From Durusdinium trenchii (taxonomy: Eukaryota > Sar > Dinophyceae > Suessiales > Symbiodiniaceae): a stretch of 64,000 bases of DNA. The notes under the pieces were generated by a model. The model was not told where the DNA came from. It searched no databases and saw only the letters and a program-made list of their open reading frames with translations. The DNA is taken from NCBI GenBank assembly GCA_963970005.1, contig CAXAMN010021224.1, positions 619,738-683,737 of the forward strand, in the 5' to 3' direction. A program made the position numbers and the translations under genes. Position 1 is the first letter of the stretch; every line of letters starts with the position of its first letter. Of this stretch, positions 1 to 11,570 are shown piece by piece.

Positions 1-190
1 GGATAGGTGGACCGTTGGATCCCAAGTCTTTCCGAGCCACTCTTGAGAGCTAAGCTGATGGTATGAGAGCTAAGCTACATGCCGGTTGCAGGCTTCAGGC
101 ACATGTGCCATTCCCAGAGTAGCGAGTCAATGGGCGATAGTACAGACCAAGCGAGGCGTTGGTTTCGGCCGACGGCATCTTCACTCCTAG

Positions 191-311
191 GAGCATTTGA
201 CGCGCCAGCAGCCCATCCAGCTGGGCAGCCAAGGGACACCGGAGCAAATCCTACAGACCGCCAAGGCCACAAGCTCCGCCCTCCGCGGGGCGGGCGGCCA
301 CCTCTCGCAGG
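191..311 (+). CDS. possible exon, unrecognised protein
   Basis: An open segment of about 40 codons follows an acceptor-like CTCCTAG at 183-189. It reads through Gln- and Ala-rich sequence such as GTPEQILQTAKATSSALRGA. The composition (Ala, Gln, Leu, few Cys) and high GC resemble dinoflagellate coding sequence rather than the surrounding AT-richer DNA. No family is recognised and no donor site is obvious: GG follows the last CAG. It could equally be a chance open frame in GC-rich DNA. Confidence 0.28.
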
Positions 312-1443
312 GATGTGGGGTGGGTCTGTTGAAAGATGGGTCCGATACCTGGATCCAGGAGAATCATGAAAACCGACCCTAAGCTGGTAACCGTTGGTCA
401 CCAGTGGTTACAAAGACAGAAGAGCTAGACCGCATATATAAGTTCGAGGAATTTTGTGAAGATGGGTGTATAGGCTTGGACTTGCTGAGAGCTTGAAAGC
501 AGAACTATTTGGGCAACAACACATGCTCCTTTCTTGCCGTGACTCGATGAGGATATATTTGTTTAGCACTGTGTCAGTTGATTTCATATAGACTTCAGAA
601 TGTATATTAATTCCATTATATTCCTACTAATTAGAGGTCACACTTTCAGGTTGTTGATGAGCAGCTTTCCATAACATCCAAAGAGGAGTTCAAGAATCAT
701 GCTTCACACGGCGATAGTCACTGCAATCACTGTAGTCTTGCAATCAACGAATCAAGAGAACGGTAGCAAGCCTATGTGGTCGCTGCTCGAGAAACATCAC
801 AAAATTATCGGAAGCAGGAGGGACAGTAGGTTAGGTATATAAGTAATATGAGTGGTTTCAAACACAGAAAAACCCTTCTAAGACCACAACAAAGGTCTTC
901 ATGGGGCTACTCCCTCCCTCCACCCACCGTGGTGAGCCCGTTTAGCCTCGTCGCCAGGCCTGCGCGCGCCGCGCGGGGGGCGGTGAGTGGTGTGATCTCG
1001 CTGGGGCTTAGCTTGAGCAACATGATCCCTTTGGAGGCGCGGTGGGGCAACCCGCGGATCGGATCGCGTTGTTGTTTTCGGTGAAAGGTTGGTGGAGCGG
1101 TGGAGCAGTCGCGGTGAAAGAGGAATCAGGAAGTTTGGATGAAGGTTGGTGAGTGTCGGAGGAACCTGGTTTGGATACATAATAATTATAGGTGTTGAAA
1201 TGGCTTTGGATGCCCTGGGATAATCTCTAATTACTAAATTCCATGTAAAAACCGGGTTTAAGCAAACAAAGCACAACATGTCATTGGCAACTTTCCAACC
1301 CCCCAAAGGCACCGAGCTGGAGGCATGCGGGAATGAGACCTCCACCCACAGAAAAGTGGATCAAATGACATAACCCTTTTGGGGGATTCCCGTGGATTCC
1401 CCACTAAAACAAAAAACAAACAAGTATAAACAAGTGGAAAAAA
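312..1443. other. no recognisable gene
   Basis: No supported gene. A GC-rich patch at about 920-1080 is open in several frames on both strands but resembles nothing I know. The rest is AT-richer, intron-like or intergenic DNA. Confidence 0.5.
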
Positions 1444-1557
1444 GGTTACACTCTGACTCACTAACATGGAAGTGGATGGCATGGTCCCTTGGAAGACTAC
1501 TTTCCTTTACGAACAGGGGGGTTTTCCACTTCCATGTTAGTGAGTCGGAGTGTAGCC
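1444..1557. repeat. long-arm inverted repeat (hairpin)
   Basis: The arm at 1444-1475 and the arm at 1526-1557 are reverse complements over about 32 nt with two mismatches. The core is ACTCACTAACATGGAAGTGG against its complement. They are separated by a 50-nt loop. This is the cleanest single hairpin in the window. It has no coding content and resembles a foldback or MITE-like insertion. Confidence 0.88.
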
Positions 1558-2590
1558 ATGGTTAGCCTACGGGTTAGCCTTTATGTTTATGTGACCCCCA
1601 AATAGAGTAGCATTTGTTTGTCTAATTACTATGAAGGAGTTGAAGTAAACATGGAACTGTTTTTTTGACGTTGCGTGGCCCCACTGCCTACAATCTGTGC
1701 ACCCAGAAAGAAGCACTCAAATTTTGGTCTTCCGCAGCAGCTGAACCAGACAGGGAGATAAAAACAGACGCAATCTTTGAGAAGAGCAAGCAGCAGATAG
1801 CAGCACAGCAACAAGAGAATTGCTGGGGTCCTCTCCAGTGTGTCCAGTTGATGGGAATTCACGACGATGGCTTCATGATCAGGATCTCCACTAATACATC
1901 CCTCCTTGCGGCGGGACAGACTCTCCGTGCCACCCAATAAACCTCGATCAAGACATAGTTGGAGCCTTAAAGATACAATAAACATCGATAAACCATGTTT
2001 TATCATACCCAGATACTCCATGTCTGTCATATATACATGGACCCCTCAAACCACCCCCAATGTAGGTAAATCTACCAGTCCCATTAGTCGTGTCTGGAAT
2101 ATATATTCTTCCGATGTTTCAACACCTCTAAAAGTAAACACATCTGATCAACTGATCAACTCCGCCGCTGCCGAGACCCGGGTCCACTGGACACAGACCC
2201 GGTACTCCTCGCGGGTTACGGCCTCCTGCCGGTGTTCGCTCGGCAGGCCTCGAGCGCGTCCCTGTCCAAGTTCTTTGGCCGCAAGAGCGAAGGTGCGGAT
2301 GCAGAAGTTGGGCAGTGGTGAAGTGGTGAAGGGCATTTGGAGGACTTAAAGATCTGAAGATCCAGCTGGCTGTGACGTGTTTGGAGTCCCTATCATCCTG
2401 ATCGTCACCTGGGACCAGGCCTAACTTATCCCAATGAAGTGACCCAAAAAGGGACCTCAAACGGGGAGATCAAGTTTGGTCACATAATGAACCAGTGATC
2501 GAAATCTCTGTGATGTGATTCCGTTTGACATGCTAAGACTTCGATGTGACTTCTGTACTGCATGCTCTAGAGGAAGTCCCAGCGGCATCC
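1558..2590. other. no recognisable gene; degenerate foldback at 1990-2110
   Basis: No supported gene. Open frames of 90-150 codons occur but show no known domain. Around 1990-2110 is a degraded relative of the 6171-6290 foldback (CAGATACTCCATG and GTCGTGTCTGG at its two ends). Confidence 0.45.
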
Positions 2591-2690
2591 CCTAGGGATC
2601 CACTGCAGGTGCAGTGATGTGTTCGACACTGAGACATGAGACGGTGCCTGGGCCCGGGTCCAGTCGTAGGATGGCTTTTGGGATCAAAGA
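2591..2690 (+). repeat. family A foldback, degenerate copy
   Basis: It starts CCTAGGGATCCA, carries the GTTCGACACTG loop wording seen at 6057-6160, and ends with GGGTCCAGTCGTA. It lies about 55 nt upstream of a PPR-like exon, as the copy at 41078-41215 does. Confidence 0.6.
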
Positions 2691-2745
2691 TGAATTCCCA
2701 GGTTTTGCCTTGTCACCAGTCCGAATGTGGCGCCACAATTCATCA

Positions 2746-2870
2746 GGATTGGTCACCTACAAACATTCACTCATGCCGCTGCCTGTGGGCAAAGCTGCGC
2801 GGTGGCGAAAGGTGATGCAACTGCTGGACATGTTCCAACAAGATGTGCCCACTAAGTCCCGGATGTCGTC
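2746..2870 (+). CDS. degenerate PPR-motif exon
   Basis: The reading frame gives LVTYKHSLMPLPVGKAARWR followed by KVMQLLDMFQQDV. PPR proteins are helical-hairpin RNA-binding proteins that usually act in plastids or mitochondria. The segment is paralogous to the exon at 41270-41405: wording, codons and about 100 nt of upstream intron-like DNA match. The usual Asn after TY and the ISAC Cys are lost, so it may be a decayed copy. It is preceded by CATCAG. Which gene it belongs to cannot be told. Confidence 0.55.
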
Positions 2871-3239
2871 ACGTTTCCTCCCACAAGAGTCACTCTCCGA
2901 GTCCGCCAAACACCGCTCGTCGGTTGGCCAGGAGCAGCAAGCAAAGAGAAAGGCGAAAAGCCCCAAGAAAAGGCGAAGGCGAAGCCCAAAGAGGCAGTCG
3001 ATGGCGGCTTTCAGACGAAACGGAACGAAGATGTGTGAGCATGGGGATATCCTTAGCATGTGTGATATCCTCCTCTTGTTTTATGGTCAACGGCGCTGTT
3101 CATTCGAAGGCTCAAGATAGCTGAGGAGGACGTTCACACACTCCGATCGTTCTGGGCCAGATCGTTCTGGGCCAGATGGCTGTGGAACACCGTCCGGATA
3201 GATGGTCCTTGTTCTGGCTGTTTTCTCTTACCCTAGGGC

Positions 3240-3347
3240 CCTAGGGATCGAAGTACCTTCTCAGGTACGGTGATTGCAGGCACTGTTATGTAGGTGCCAG
3301 GAGGGTCCAGTCGTACCTTCTGAGAAGGTACGACTGGATCCCTAGGG
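3240..3347 (+). repeat. family A foldback element
   Basis: Terminal CCTAGGGATC and GGATCCCTAGGG are inverted. Inside them, GTACCTTCTCAGGTAC and GTACCTTCTGAGAAGGTAC form further paired arms. The asymmetric loop contains CACTGTTATGTAGGTGCCAG and GGAGGGTCCAG. This is one of the best-preserved copies and can serve as a reference for the family. Confidence 0.85.
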
Positions 3348-3751
3348 TTAGTTGTTCACCAGCTCCGACAGGACCAGAGGTTTTTAGTGCCAGCGACAAT
3401 ACATATTAGGAATATTTAGGAATACTTCCACACCCGGAAAGAATCGCGGAGTTGCTTGTTGGCCAGCTGTGCCGTCGCAGGCGAACCTTTTGGGTGCTTG
3501 CTTTGCTCGAGCAGCGGTTTGGGTGCCCGATCTGCGCACAAATCGCTCCAAAGGTGGAGTTCCTCCCATGTCATCCCACTCAGAATTGCCTTTGCCGGGA
3601 CCTGCCTTGAGGTAAAGGGTCAGACCTGAGATGTAGGTGGGCGAGTCTGGAGGGTCTGGATTCGTACGAGGTAGGGTGGATTTCAGGGAATCCTTGTTCC
3701 ATCTTGTTCCCAAAGGATGGGGGGGTTCTCTGGGAAGCTTACGCGTTCCTG

Positions 3752-3845
3752 GAGTCTCAAAGTACCTCGCAAAATGGGTACAAGTACCTGTTTCTTTGGC
3801 GTCATGTTCCATTTCCTGAGGTACTTGAAGTCGGGTCCAGGTTTG
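3752..3845 (+). repeat. family B foldback element
   Basis: The left arm has AATGGGTACAAGTACCTG, the centre TTGGCGTCATGTTCCATTTC, and the right arm GGTACTTGAAGTCGGGTCCAGG. The same order recurs at 12935, 38231, 49660 and 54784. Confidence 0.75.
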
Positions 3846-4004
3846 TACTGGGTCATCAAGGCATCAGTCTTTGGGCAATACGAATTGATGTTCCGCCGTT
3901 AAGAGGGGCTCTGGATGGGAGTCCCGGCTTCCGTGACGAAAAATTGACGACGATGCCCTGCCAGGTACGACGGACTTGGTTTTCGTTTTGATGTACTTCG
4001 TTAT

Positions 4005-4092
4005 CCCTACACCTCCAAGTACCTCTGAAGGTATCTAGACCCTCCAAAGCCCACCCCAAACACCTTCTCAGAAGGTACTTGGAGGCCTAGGG
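4005..4092 (-). repeat. family A foldback, reverse orientation
   Basis: CCTACACCTCCAAGTACCTC at one end pairs with GAAGGTACTTGGAGGCCTAG at the other. The loop reads AGACCCTCCAAAGCCCACCC, which is the reverse complement of the 3240-3347 loop wording, so this copy is inverted. Confidence 0.8.
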
Positions 4093-4800
4093 TATTTGAT
4101 GTCCCTTTCCCTTTGTTTTTGGCACGGAGGCACCATGGCTTGTGAGGATCTGTTGGTTCATAGACTCAACCAACGGCCTGGTCTGGAAAGCGTCCTGGCC
4201 ATCTTTGAAAAGGGAACGGCCTCGGTCCACCTCGTAATGTTTGGGTGCTGTGGTCTGTGAAAAAGACAAAGCCAACCCACCTAACCTGACATTTCAGTCC
4301 TCGTCAGAATACACAATTTACTCCTAACTATTGTTTTGATAATTTTTATATGTTGTTTTGCACGTCCAAAAAATATCAGCAGAATTCCAAGCAGTTTGCA
4401 CCCATCCGGCTATACATTACGCCTCATGTTGCCTCATCATTGGGTGTACAATTGGGAAGCGCTGCAAAACATAGTTATGTTTGCGCAAATGACTGGAAGA
4501 TTCAACCATTAGTCATGAAATTGCCTTCACCTTATTCCCAGTGGCGTGCAAACACACACTATGAGACGACAACCAACGCATCCTTCCGGGGAACCGTCCC
4601 GACCGTCAGTCATTGTTTACACGGTGGTGCTGAATTCTTCTGCAAGCTTCGAAGGGAGACCCACTTAGTGGATCAAAGCATGTACCAAGAGTTGTACCAA
4701 GACCAAAAAGCTGGAGTTCCATGTGCCGCACGGATTCGGGATTTGGGGGTGCCCCCATTCTCCAATCACTTGGGGTCCAAAAGAGAGGGAAGACCTGGAT
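4093..4800. other. no supported gene
   Basis: A 197-codon ATG frame runs 4350-4943 but shows no known domain, has untypical composition, and covers the tandem repeat downstream. I do not support it as a gene. Confidence 0.4.
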
Positions 4801-4866
4801 CTGACCGACCTATAGGGCACCTGGACCGACCTATAGGGCACCTGGACCGACCTATGGGGCACCTGG
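4801..4866 (+). repeat. 21-bp tandem repeat, three copies
   Basis: Three head-to-tail copies of a 21-bp unit (GACCGACCTATAGGGCACCT plus G) differ by single bases. The unit is a multiple of three, so it stays open when translated (DRPIGHL repeats). That is probably a by-product of unit length. Confidence 0.9.
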
Positions 4867-5120
4867 AGCGGCCGCACTTCACGAAAGGTAGCCTGGTAAG
4901 GACTACCTTGAGTTTGCTTTGCGAAGCAAAGGGACTGGCTTGAGAGCTTGCTCGGGACTAAAGATTGGTAGATCAATGTCTAACACCCCCACCCCCCCCC
5001 TCCCCTCGTCGCCAGCACTACTAGCATTCTGGACATAAGGTGAAGTCATGCGCTTGGCAGTCACAGCAGTACGACGCTGGCCATGAGGTTGCGCAATACA
5101 GCACGAACCCTGCGCAATGA

Positions 5121-5612
5121 GGTCGCGCAATGCGGCTTCGATGCCGCGCGTGCGCACCCGGCAGCCTGACACAGCGCGTGCTGCGTTCACAGACCATTTT
5201 GCTCGACACCAACGAGCATCGATGCAACACAGCCTCTCTGCAAAGCCCCGTGGAGAAACCCCCCGCGTCGCGGAACACCATTCGACTCAGCCTTATACCC
5301 TAGCGTGGCGAAATCTTACCGCATCGTGGAGCACACCCACCATAGCGTGAGGTCCATCCCTGGGAGTACCGGCCGCGCCCCTCGAGCACTATCCTTACAA
5401 GGGGGTTAACTCACTGAGTCACTGCGGCTTCGACGCAACGCGTGCAGGCCTGTAATCCTGACACAGTGCGTGCAGCTGTGGGACCATAGCTGGTACACAT
5501 GCGAGCGTTTACGCATTGCGACTTTTACGCGCGCCTGTTTTCACACACCTATACACAAACGAGCGTCGACGCAACGCAGCCTCTCTGCAGAGCCGTGTGG
5601 CGCAATCTGACC
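5121..5612 (+). repeat. degenerate direct repeat, about 200 bp twice
   Basis: GCGGCTTCGATGCC...CCTGACACAGCGCGTGC...GAGCATCGATGCAACACAGC (5121-5325) recurs in the same order, diverged, as GCGGCTTCGACGCA...CCTGACACAGTGCGTGC...GAGCGTCGACGCAACGCAGC (5421-5612). Both end in CCTCTCTGC followed by GTGGC- or GTGG-containing sequence. CpG-rich, with no protein recognised in either copy. Confidence 0.7.
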
Positions 5613-5928
5613 GCAACGGTGTTCCTCTTGAGCCTTCTTGTGCTCTCTGGCTTTGTTGGTTTGATCGATGATTGACCAAGGGGCACGTTCCTGAAACACC
5701 GGAGACAGTCCCTCACCAGAAAAGGTCCGGACAGCTACCCGGTCCGTCTCTACCTTTCTTTTTTCCCCGCTCAAGTGAGAGCAAGGAAGGTTTGGAGAAT
5801 AGCCTACGCCGACCCATGCCGACCCTATAGATTCTGTGCAAAGCCACCAGGTTTTACAGGGTTTTTAGACCTGCAGGGAGGGATCAATTGTTCGGAATTG
5901 CCTCAGTGAGGGGAACAACAAACACATT

Positions 5929-6005
5929 CCTGGTTCTTCCAAGTGACCTTTTCATCCCCGGCTTGAGGTCACTTCTATAGGCCTATTTGACAAGGTCACG
6001 AACTG
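5929..6005 (+). repeat. family C foldback, short copy
   Basis: CCTGGTTCTTCCAAGTGACC faces CAAGGTCACG, with GAGGTCACTT in the middle. This matches the arm wording of the copies at 18474, 43592 and 53132. Confidence 0.55.
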
Positions 6006-6056
6006 TCAACAGCAGTCTGCAAGACGTCTGAGCAACAGATGGTCCTGGACCACATA

Positions 6057-6160
6057 CCCTTTGAGGTACGGTGATGTGTTCGACACTGTTAGGTGCCCTG
6101 GTCGGGTCCAGTCGTACCTTCTGAGGTTCGGTACGACTCGATCCCTATGGATCTGGAGTT
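6057..6160 (+). repeat. family A foldback element
   Basis: GAGGTACGGTGATGTGTTCG, then ACACTGTTAGGTGCCCTGG, then GGGTCCAGTCGTACCTTCTG and a closing GATCCCTATGG. It is immediately followed by a different foldback (6171-6290), so two families are stacked here. Confidence 0.75.
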
Positions 6161-6170
6161 GGATTATCTT

Positions 6171-6290
6171 GGATCCCTATCCCAAACACTCCATGGGACT
6201 GCCATATATGACATTGACCCCTGAAACCACCCCAACTGATCGGCATGTATGGCAGTCCCATGGGTCGTGTCTGGGTCTTGGATCCCTATG
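6171..6290. repeat. family F foldback element
   Basis: Arms 6181-6210 (CCAAACACTCCATGGGACTG and following) and 6243-6275 (GCAGTCCCATGGGTCGTGTC) are reverse complements over about 30 nt with four or so mismatches. GGATCCCTAT flanks the unit on both sides as a direct repeat, which may be a target-site duplication or part of the element. Confidence 0.8.
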
Positions 6291-6539
6291 GATTCATCGT
6301 TCTGTCGGTTCAACGTTTCGGGAGCCTAGGCTGCCCAGCGAGCGAGTTCCGACCAGCAAAAGGTGGGGAGGGTGACCGGACGACGCGGAGAGGATGCAGA
6401 CCGGACGCGGACGCTTTTGGAGGCGGTATGCCATTGAAAGACCTCGGAAGGGGTTTTGGAGAAAGTATTTGTTTTTACAGTAATTGGTTCTAGGCCTAGG
6501 TGTTCTCAAGAAAAGAAGTCAGGGTCGTTTTGGGATGTT

Positions 6540-6725
6540 TTTGGCACTCTCCCGACTCCACACGGCACCCTTTCTGGAGGCGCTAGGAACGGACCAGCTA
6601 GGAGTAGTAGATTGCCTTGCAGAACTTGGAACTTTTGAGGCTCCAGAAGTGGACGAGGGTGTTTTGGCGGAGCTCCCGCTGAACATCCAGCAGGACAGTT
6701 TTCGTCGCCTTCGTCGCCGACAGTG
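6540..6725 (+). CDS. possible exon, unrecognised protein
   Basis: This frame reads LALSRLHTAPFLEALGTDQL, continues with an acidic stretch (EAPEVDEGVLAELP), and stops after a basic tail RRLRRRQ at 6725. Residue use is protein-like, with alternating hydrophobic and acidic residues. No family is recognised. It could be the last exon of a gene whose earlier exons I cannot identify. Confidence 0.3.
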
Positions 6726-8747
6726 ATCCGCCACCATTTCCAGACTCAAAGGGTTAGGGGATTGTTTCAATCGTTTAAAACATGCTCGAGATACATGAGA
6801 TACAACATTTTCCAGGGTGTGCATCTGCAGCGGCAGATTTGTCACATTTTGTCACCAAGTGTTGTTTTTGCCCAGGAGATTCTGAGAGAGCTGGGCCAGG
6901 AGCGGGAGCAAGCGGATCGTGAAGCACAATCATGCACATCAACCATTTAGCATCAACCTACATCATCGGAAGGTATTTGGATCCCTATGGTCCCCATGAA
7001 GTTTGCAGCGTGAATGGCTGTCCTGCTCTCTTCTGGATTTCAGGTGGACACCGATATATTTCCAGGTGAATGTTGAATCCTTTCTTGAGGCCAGGCTGTT
7101 GCTTTGGTCCGGCCAGGAGCCCAAGTTGAAGAAGCTCCGTTGTGATGTCGTGGAGATTGATGCGTGATGCGGTCGGCCGCGGTCACAGGTGTGTTTTCGC
7201 GTGTAGGCGCGCGTAGGCACGTGCACACGGGGGTATCCCGTAGCTATGGCATGGGATCGCTTATAGCCTTTCACCTCTTTGAGGATCGCGCCGTGCGACC
7301 AAAAGAAGCGAGGAAGGCACCTGGTTTTGGGCGCCTGGCTTTTAGGGCATGCAGCATGTGATTGATGAATGTGGTGATTCCCAAAGTAAGCTTTCTTTAG
7401 TGCATATTATACTTCTGATTCTATGGTTTGTTGCTCCCGGGCCAACTCAAAGGTCCAACAGTCAGGTCGGGACACTCGGTTCGGGCCACTTGGGTGGGGT
7501 CGGTCGGGACTTGGAGGTCTCATTCCGCGCCAGGGACGTTCAAGTCCTTTCGTGGTCTTCATGCTGTTCAGATTTGTTCAGTATAGATCAGGCATGATTG
7601 GTCGGCAATCCTCCAGCCAAAGGCCTCAGGGACGTTATATTCTATATTAAGAATTATTAAGATATTATAAGTGAACTTGAAATCTACTGCTTGACCATCT
7701 TGAACTTCATTGATGAACTATCCATTTCTATCCCATCTTCTCTCTCCATCTTCGCTGCTGATGGCCGTCCACCCCGGTGGTCTACGCTCTTCACCGGAAA
7801 ACGACGAATTCCTCGGAAAGTCCACGAAGCCGACGCCGACGGTTCAATCCACTTCGTCTCTCCCCAGGGCAGCGATCTAACTGGGAGCGTCCAAAGAGAG
7901 ATGACAAGAACGTCACGAATTCTCAGAGTCAATGGAAGTCAGTTCGGTTCATTTCCATGGGAGGATATATCAATGCAGGAGACCATTCAACTTGCGAAAG
8001 AGATGCCTTTGCAGCATGAAAAGGCAAGGTTGGCCGCTCCGCCATTGGCTTAAACATCCTTGAAGATACTTTGGTGGTGTTGCAGCTGCAGGCTGCAGGG
8101 GCCCAAAAGGTACAGTAGTCATTGCAGGTCTAGGCCGGGCCATGTAGACAGGCAGAATGTCATGGTGCCTATATATAGTGACCGACTCCGGATCCATGCA
8201 AAATGTAAACCCGCCTTTCAAACGCAGCAACCCAACTCTGCAGAATCTGGAGTGGCGTTGGAACCAGCAACCGAACTCTGCTCAAGCACAACGATGCCCT
8301 CGGTCTGGGCCCTCCTTTTCCGCCGATGTGGGTTGTCCATCGCGGAGCTTTGCTCTCCAAAACCTTCCCAACCCGCAAACCCAGCCAGCCGACCTCCAAA
8401 CGCGAGTGGTGCGATGGTTCTCCCCAGCCGTGCCAACCGAAGCCCGGACGGAAAGCGTGGAAGAACGCGGTGCCATGGATGCAACTGCAACTGAGCTGGA
8501 CTTTGAGGCATTTGAAGAGATCAGCTATGCCACTTGGCATGTCCTTGGGCCGCTGCCGAGGTTCCTGGCAGCTTGTACAAGTGCGATTCAGCATTGACAG
8601 GTGTTTTCAAGCAGACATTGTTAATATGTATACATTAAGTACCTTGAAAGGCACATCATGTACTACTCAATGCCCACTTTGGACCACAGTCCGAGGATCA
8701 GTCAGTTGATGGGCATTTGTTTCAGCACGGGTCTTATGAGCTGCATC
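6726..8747. other. no supported gene
   Basis: Several overlapping open frames at 7690-8600 occur on both strands with no recognised domain. A family A-like fragment (GGTATTTGGATCCCTATGG) lies near 6970. The rest is low-information intron-like DNA. Confidence 0.45.
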
Positions 8748-8950
8748 CGGTGACTCCCCGGACGCCTCCCCACCAGCCGCTGGCTCCCCGCGGAACGCCG
8801 CGCTCCTCCGCCTTCGCGTTCCGCTGAGGATCACCTGATTGAATCCCTCAATGCGGGGAGTGCCCAGAATCGACGGAGGGAACTGGTAGGTTTGTGTCGG
8901 CGCGGACTGAGGTGATCCGTGGACCTTGAACCCAGACATGACCTCCTTGG
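8748..8950 (-). CDS. possible minus-strand exon, unrecognised
   Basis: On the minus strand the frame reads MSGFKVHGSPQSAPTQTYQF, then PPSILGTPRIEGFNQVILSG, then an Arg-rich and a Gly/Glu-rich segment. Codon use is GC-rich at third positions and the text is protein-like. No domain is recognised. It is one of very few minus-strand coding candidates in the window. Confidence 0.3.
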
Positions 8951-9689
8951 GTAGTTGATCCTCCAAAACAGGGGTCACTCAGGTTCTAGGGAGGAGTAAA
9001 ATCTATCTCCAGGGCCCCAAGTACCTCTGTTTTGGGGGTGCCAGAAGGGTCTGTGCCCACCTTTTGAGGATGTGGGACAGGAACCCTACATTATACGATG
9101 CCGACCTACCTTTCAGCTGCCCTATGTTGCCAAGTGTTTGAATCCAATTTCGACATACCTTCAACATAACTGGTGACCTTCGGAGAGCAGAAACTGGTTT
9201 TTCAGAAACGATGCTCAATGATCTCGAGTGATCGCAGTCTTTTCCTATCAACAGGATGGGGATGGTTATCACATGATATCACTTTGCACTTCTGGTTCCG
9301 ACTGTCAAGGAGAAGGTGCTTTCCGGGAAGGTTCTGACTTTGTGAAGAAGCTCCATTGACTTTTGGTCTATAGATAGACAACCTACCCCGGAAGAGTGCG
9401 GCCCGTCTGAATGTGAAAAGAATCAAACAAATACAGGAGATTCTAAGCCAAAGCTTTCGTTTCAGAGAGTAAATTTGCTGGAACCATCGCACAGTGAGGG
9501 GCCAAAGTTTCAGGGTAGTGTTAGATTAAATGTGAGGAGTCACTGGGATAGCTCGCAGATAACCCGATTTACTTATCAATGAGTGTGTGTGTGCCTTATG
9601 AACTGTGGACGAACTGGCTGGCATTGGTGGGGGAGCCAAGTTTGTGAGCTTTGGAGCGCTGACATGCTGCCATTCCTGAGCGTGACACA

Positions 9690-9812
9690 GGTGGAACAAA
9701 AGGCGCAGAGCCGGCTGGCGAAAGAGCTGGCGCAGGCCTGCGACATGAGGCCCATCCTGCGACGAGAAAGACGGGGCTTTGGGGCCACTTGCGGAGGAGT
9801 TGTCACAGGTTT
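9690..9812 (+). CDS. possible exon, unrecognised protein
   Basis: The frame starts after GACACAG and reads VEQKAQSRLAKELAQACDMR followed by PILRRERRGFGATCGG. It ends at a CACAG-GT donor-like site near 9809. The first half could form an amphipathic helix. It is not clearly a PPR half-motif and the family is unknown. Confidence 0.33.
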
Positions 9813-9848
9813 GGGCGTGCAGGTTTGGGTGGCACGCCAAACATCATA

Positions 9849-9879
9849 ATATATATAGTTATATATATAGTTATATATC
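9849..9879. repeat. AT microsatellite
   Basis: TATATATAGT units repeat about three times in a purely AT-rich tract. Confidence 0.85.
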
Positions 9880-11504
9880 GTATCTAGTTTCTGACCTCTT
9901 GACAGTAAGAAGTCCCCGTTTTTATCTCCACGCTTGCCTTTAATATCATTCTGTATCTATATAATGTCATCTATGTTTAATACTGACTTTGGGGGTATGC
10001 ACGTCCATATGGCTGTGGGTCATGGCGCTCAAACTACCCCGTTTCACCCTGGTAGATTGATCTCCTACAGGTCGTCTACTGGCACGAGCTCGCACGTCAC
10101 CCGCTGCCTGTTGCGTCGGTCGCTGCGGAGGCAAGAGTTGGAATACCTCTTGAAGAGTCCGGACGCCTCAGCGGCGGAAGACCTGCCAGTGAAGGTTGAG
10201 GGGTGCCATGGCCACGGTTAGAGCATGTTAGAGCGTAGTACACATGAACATATGTCACTTGTGACATAAGTATAAGTAGCATAAGGTTACATGATGTTAC
10301 AAGGGTTTGTGGTTGCTAGGGCGTCTTTTGCGTTTTTTTTTTTTCAGAATTGTCACCTTCAACCTTGAGACTTGAGTAGGAGACACTCTTTGACTACCTG
10401 GCTACCTCGAATATCCAAAAATGGTCCGGATGGCTGAAAAAGAACAACATTCAATAAACACAAAAATCCAAACGTCAAAAAAAAAATACCCCTGCATTGG
10501 TTGGGATGTTCCCTGCATTGTTGCATAACACTTTCCATGTTCGGTACATGACTTCCCAGAACGGCGTCCGACAGATAGATGCACGCCGGCGAAAAGAATC
10601 ACACGTACCAACTCTCCTATCCTTCCCTGGGAGTCCAACGTGATTTATGTTAGACCTATGGTAGTGGATGATGACTTCTAGGTGGGCTGGTTCGTGACAT
10701 GAGTCAAGTTCCAGACGTTCTGAGCTTCAAGGTGACGACGTAGTCGTGGTGAAAGCTGGCGGTCCTGGTCGATGACTGGTCCTCAGTCAAGCTAGTAGGG
10801 TGGTTGGGCGGGTCTGACGACCGGCACGATTGTGACTGATAGAGTTCTTGGCATCCAGTGTAGACTGGAGCGAACTTGTCCTGGTCAAGTCACTACTTTT
10901 GATGTATTGGGAACCTTCCAGTCGTATTTTGCGATCAATCCTGAAGAAGGCTAGGAGACTGTCTTGGACTGTATGGATTTGTTTACCTTCTCTGGCCAAT
11001 ATACTGCCCTAAGAATCAAGGACCCTCAAAGTGAAGGTTAGGTTTGGTTCGGGTCCAAACCCCTGCGTTCTGCAGGGTCGAAAACCTCCAGAAGTGGTCG
11101 GGTCCAATGACTTTTTGACTTTTTGGACTGGTCATTCTGGACACGTGGCCAAGTTCAGATCCAGTGGCCTCCTTCTTTCAACGCCAGCATCGCCAGACAA
11201 GCAAGCGTCCGTCACGAGCGTCCGTCCCTTCGTGGCTCTTCAGCATCAACGAGTAGACATGGAGCACGACTGGCTGAAGCAGATCGTGCTCTTGGAGACA
11301 TGGGATCTGATGTGTGGACAGACATATGTGAGTGGACACGTGTGGAGATGTGTATTTCTCAAAGGAGAAGGAGCCTTGAAGGACGAAGCAAGGAAGTTTT
11401 AAAACTGAAGACTTAGGACTGATGTGTTTGGACTGAAGTGCCCCATCTCTGGAATTCATATCCTTCACCGAAAAATTGGGGCATTGGTTCCGAAAGTGAA
11501 GAAT
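9880..11504. other. no supported gene
   Basis: No known domain on either strand. A short run at 10110-10210 (RRQELEYLLKSPDASAAEDL) is mildly protein-like but too short to call. Confidence 0.45.
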
Positions 11505-11570
11505 GAGTGTGTATTAGGGAGACCTCCCAGTTCTGCCCCCTCAAAAACAACGAACATAGACCAAAACATA
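11505..11570 (-). repeat. family D repeat, reverse orientation
   Basis: ATTAGGGAGACCTCCCAG...ACGAACATAGACC is the reverse complement of the GGTCTATGTTCC...GGGAGGTCTC wording seen at 31745-31812 and, more loosely, at 23945. Confidence 0.6.

Noticed and set aside
1550-1585. GTAGCCATGGTTAGCC resembling the dinoflagellate spliced leader
   Set aside because: Only the GTAGCCAT part matches the known CCGTAGCCATTTTGGCTCAAG leader; the TTTTGGCTCAAG half is missing. No other match was seen.
4350-4943. 197-codon ATG open frame
   Set aside because: No recognised domain; it runs through a 21-bp tandem repeat whose length happens to keep the frame open.
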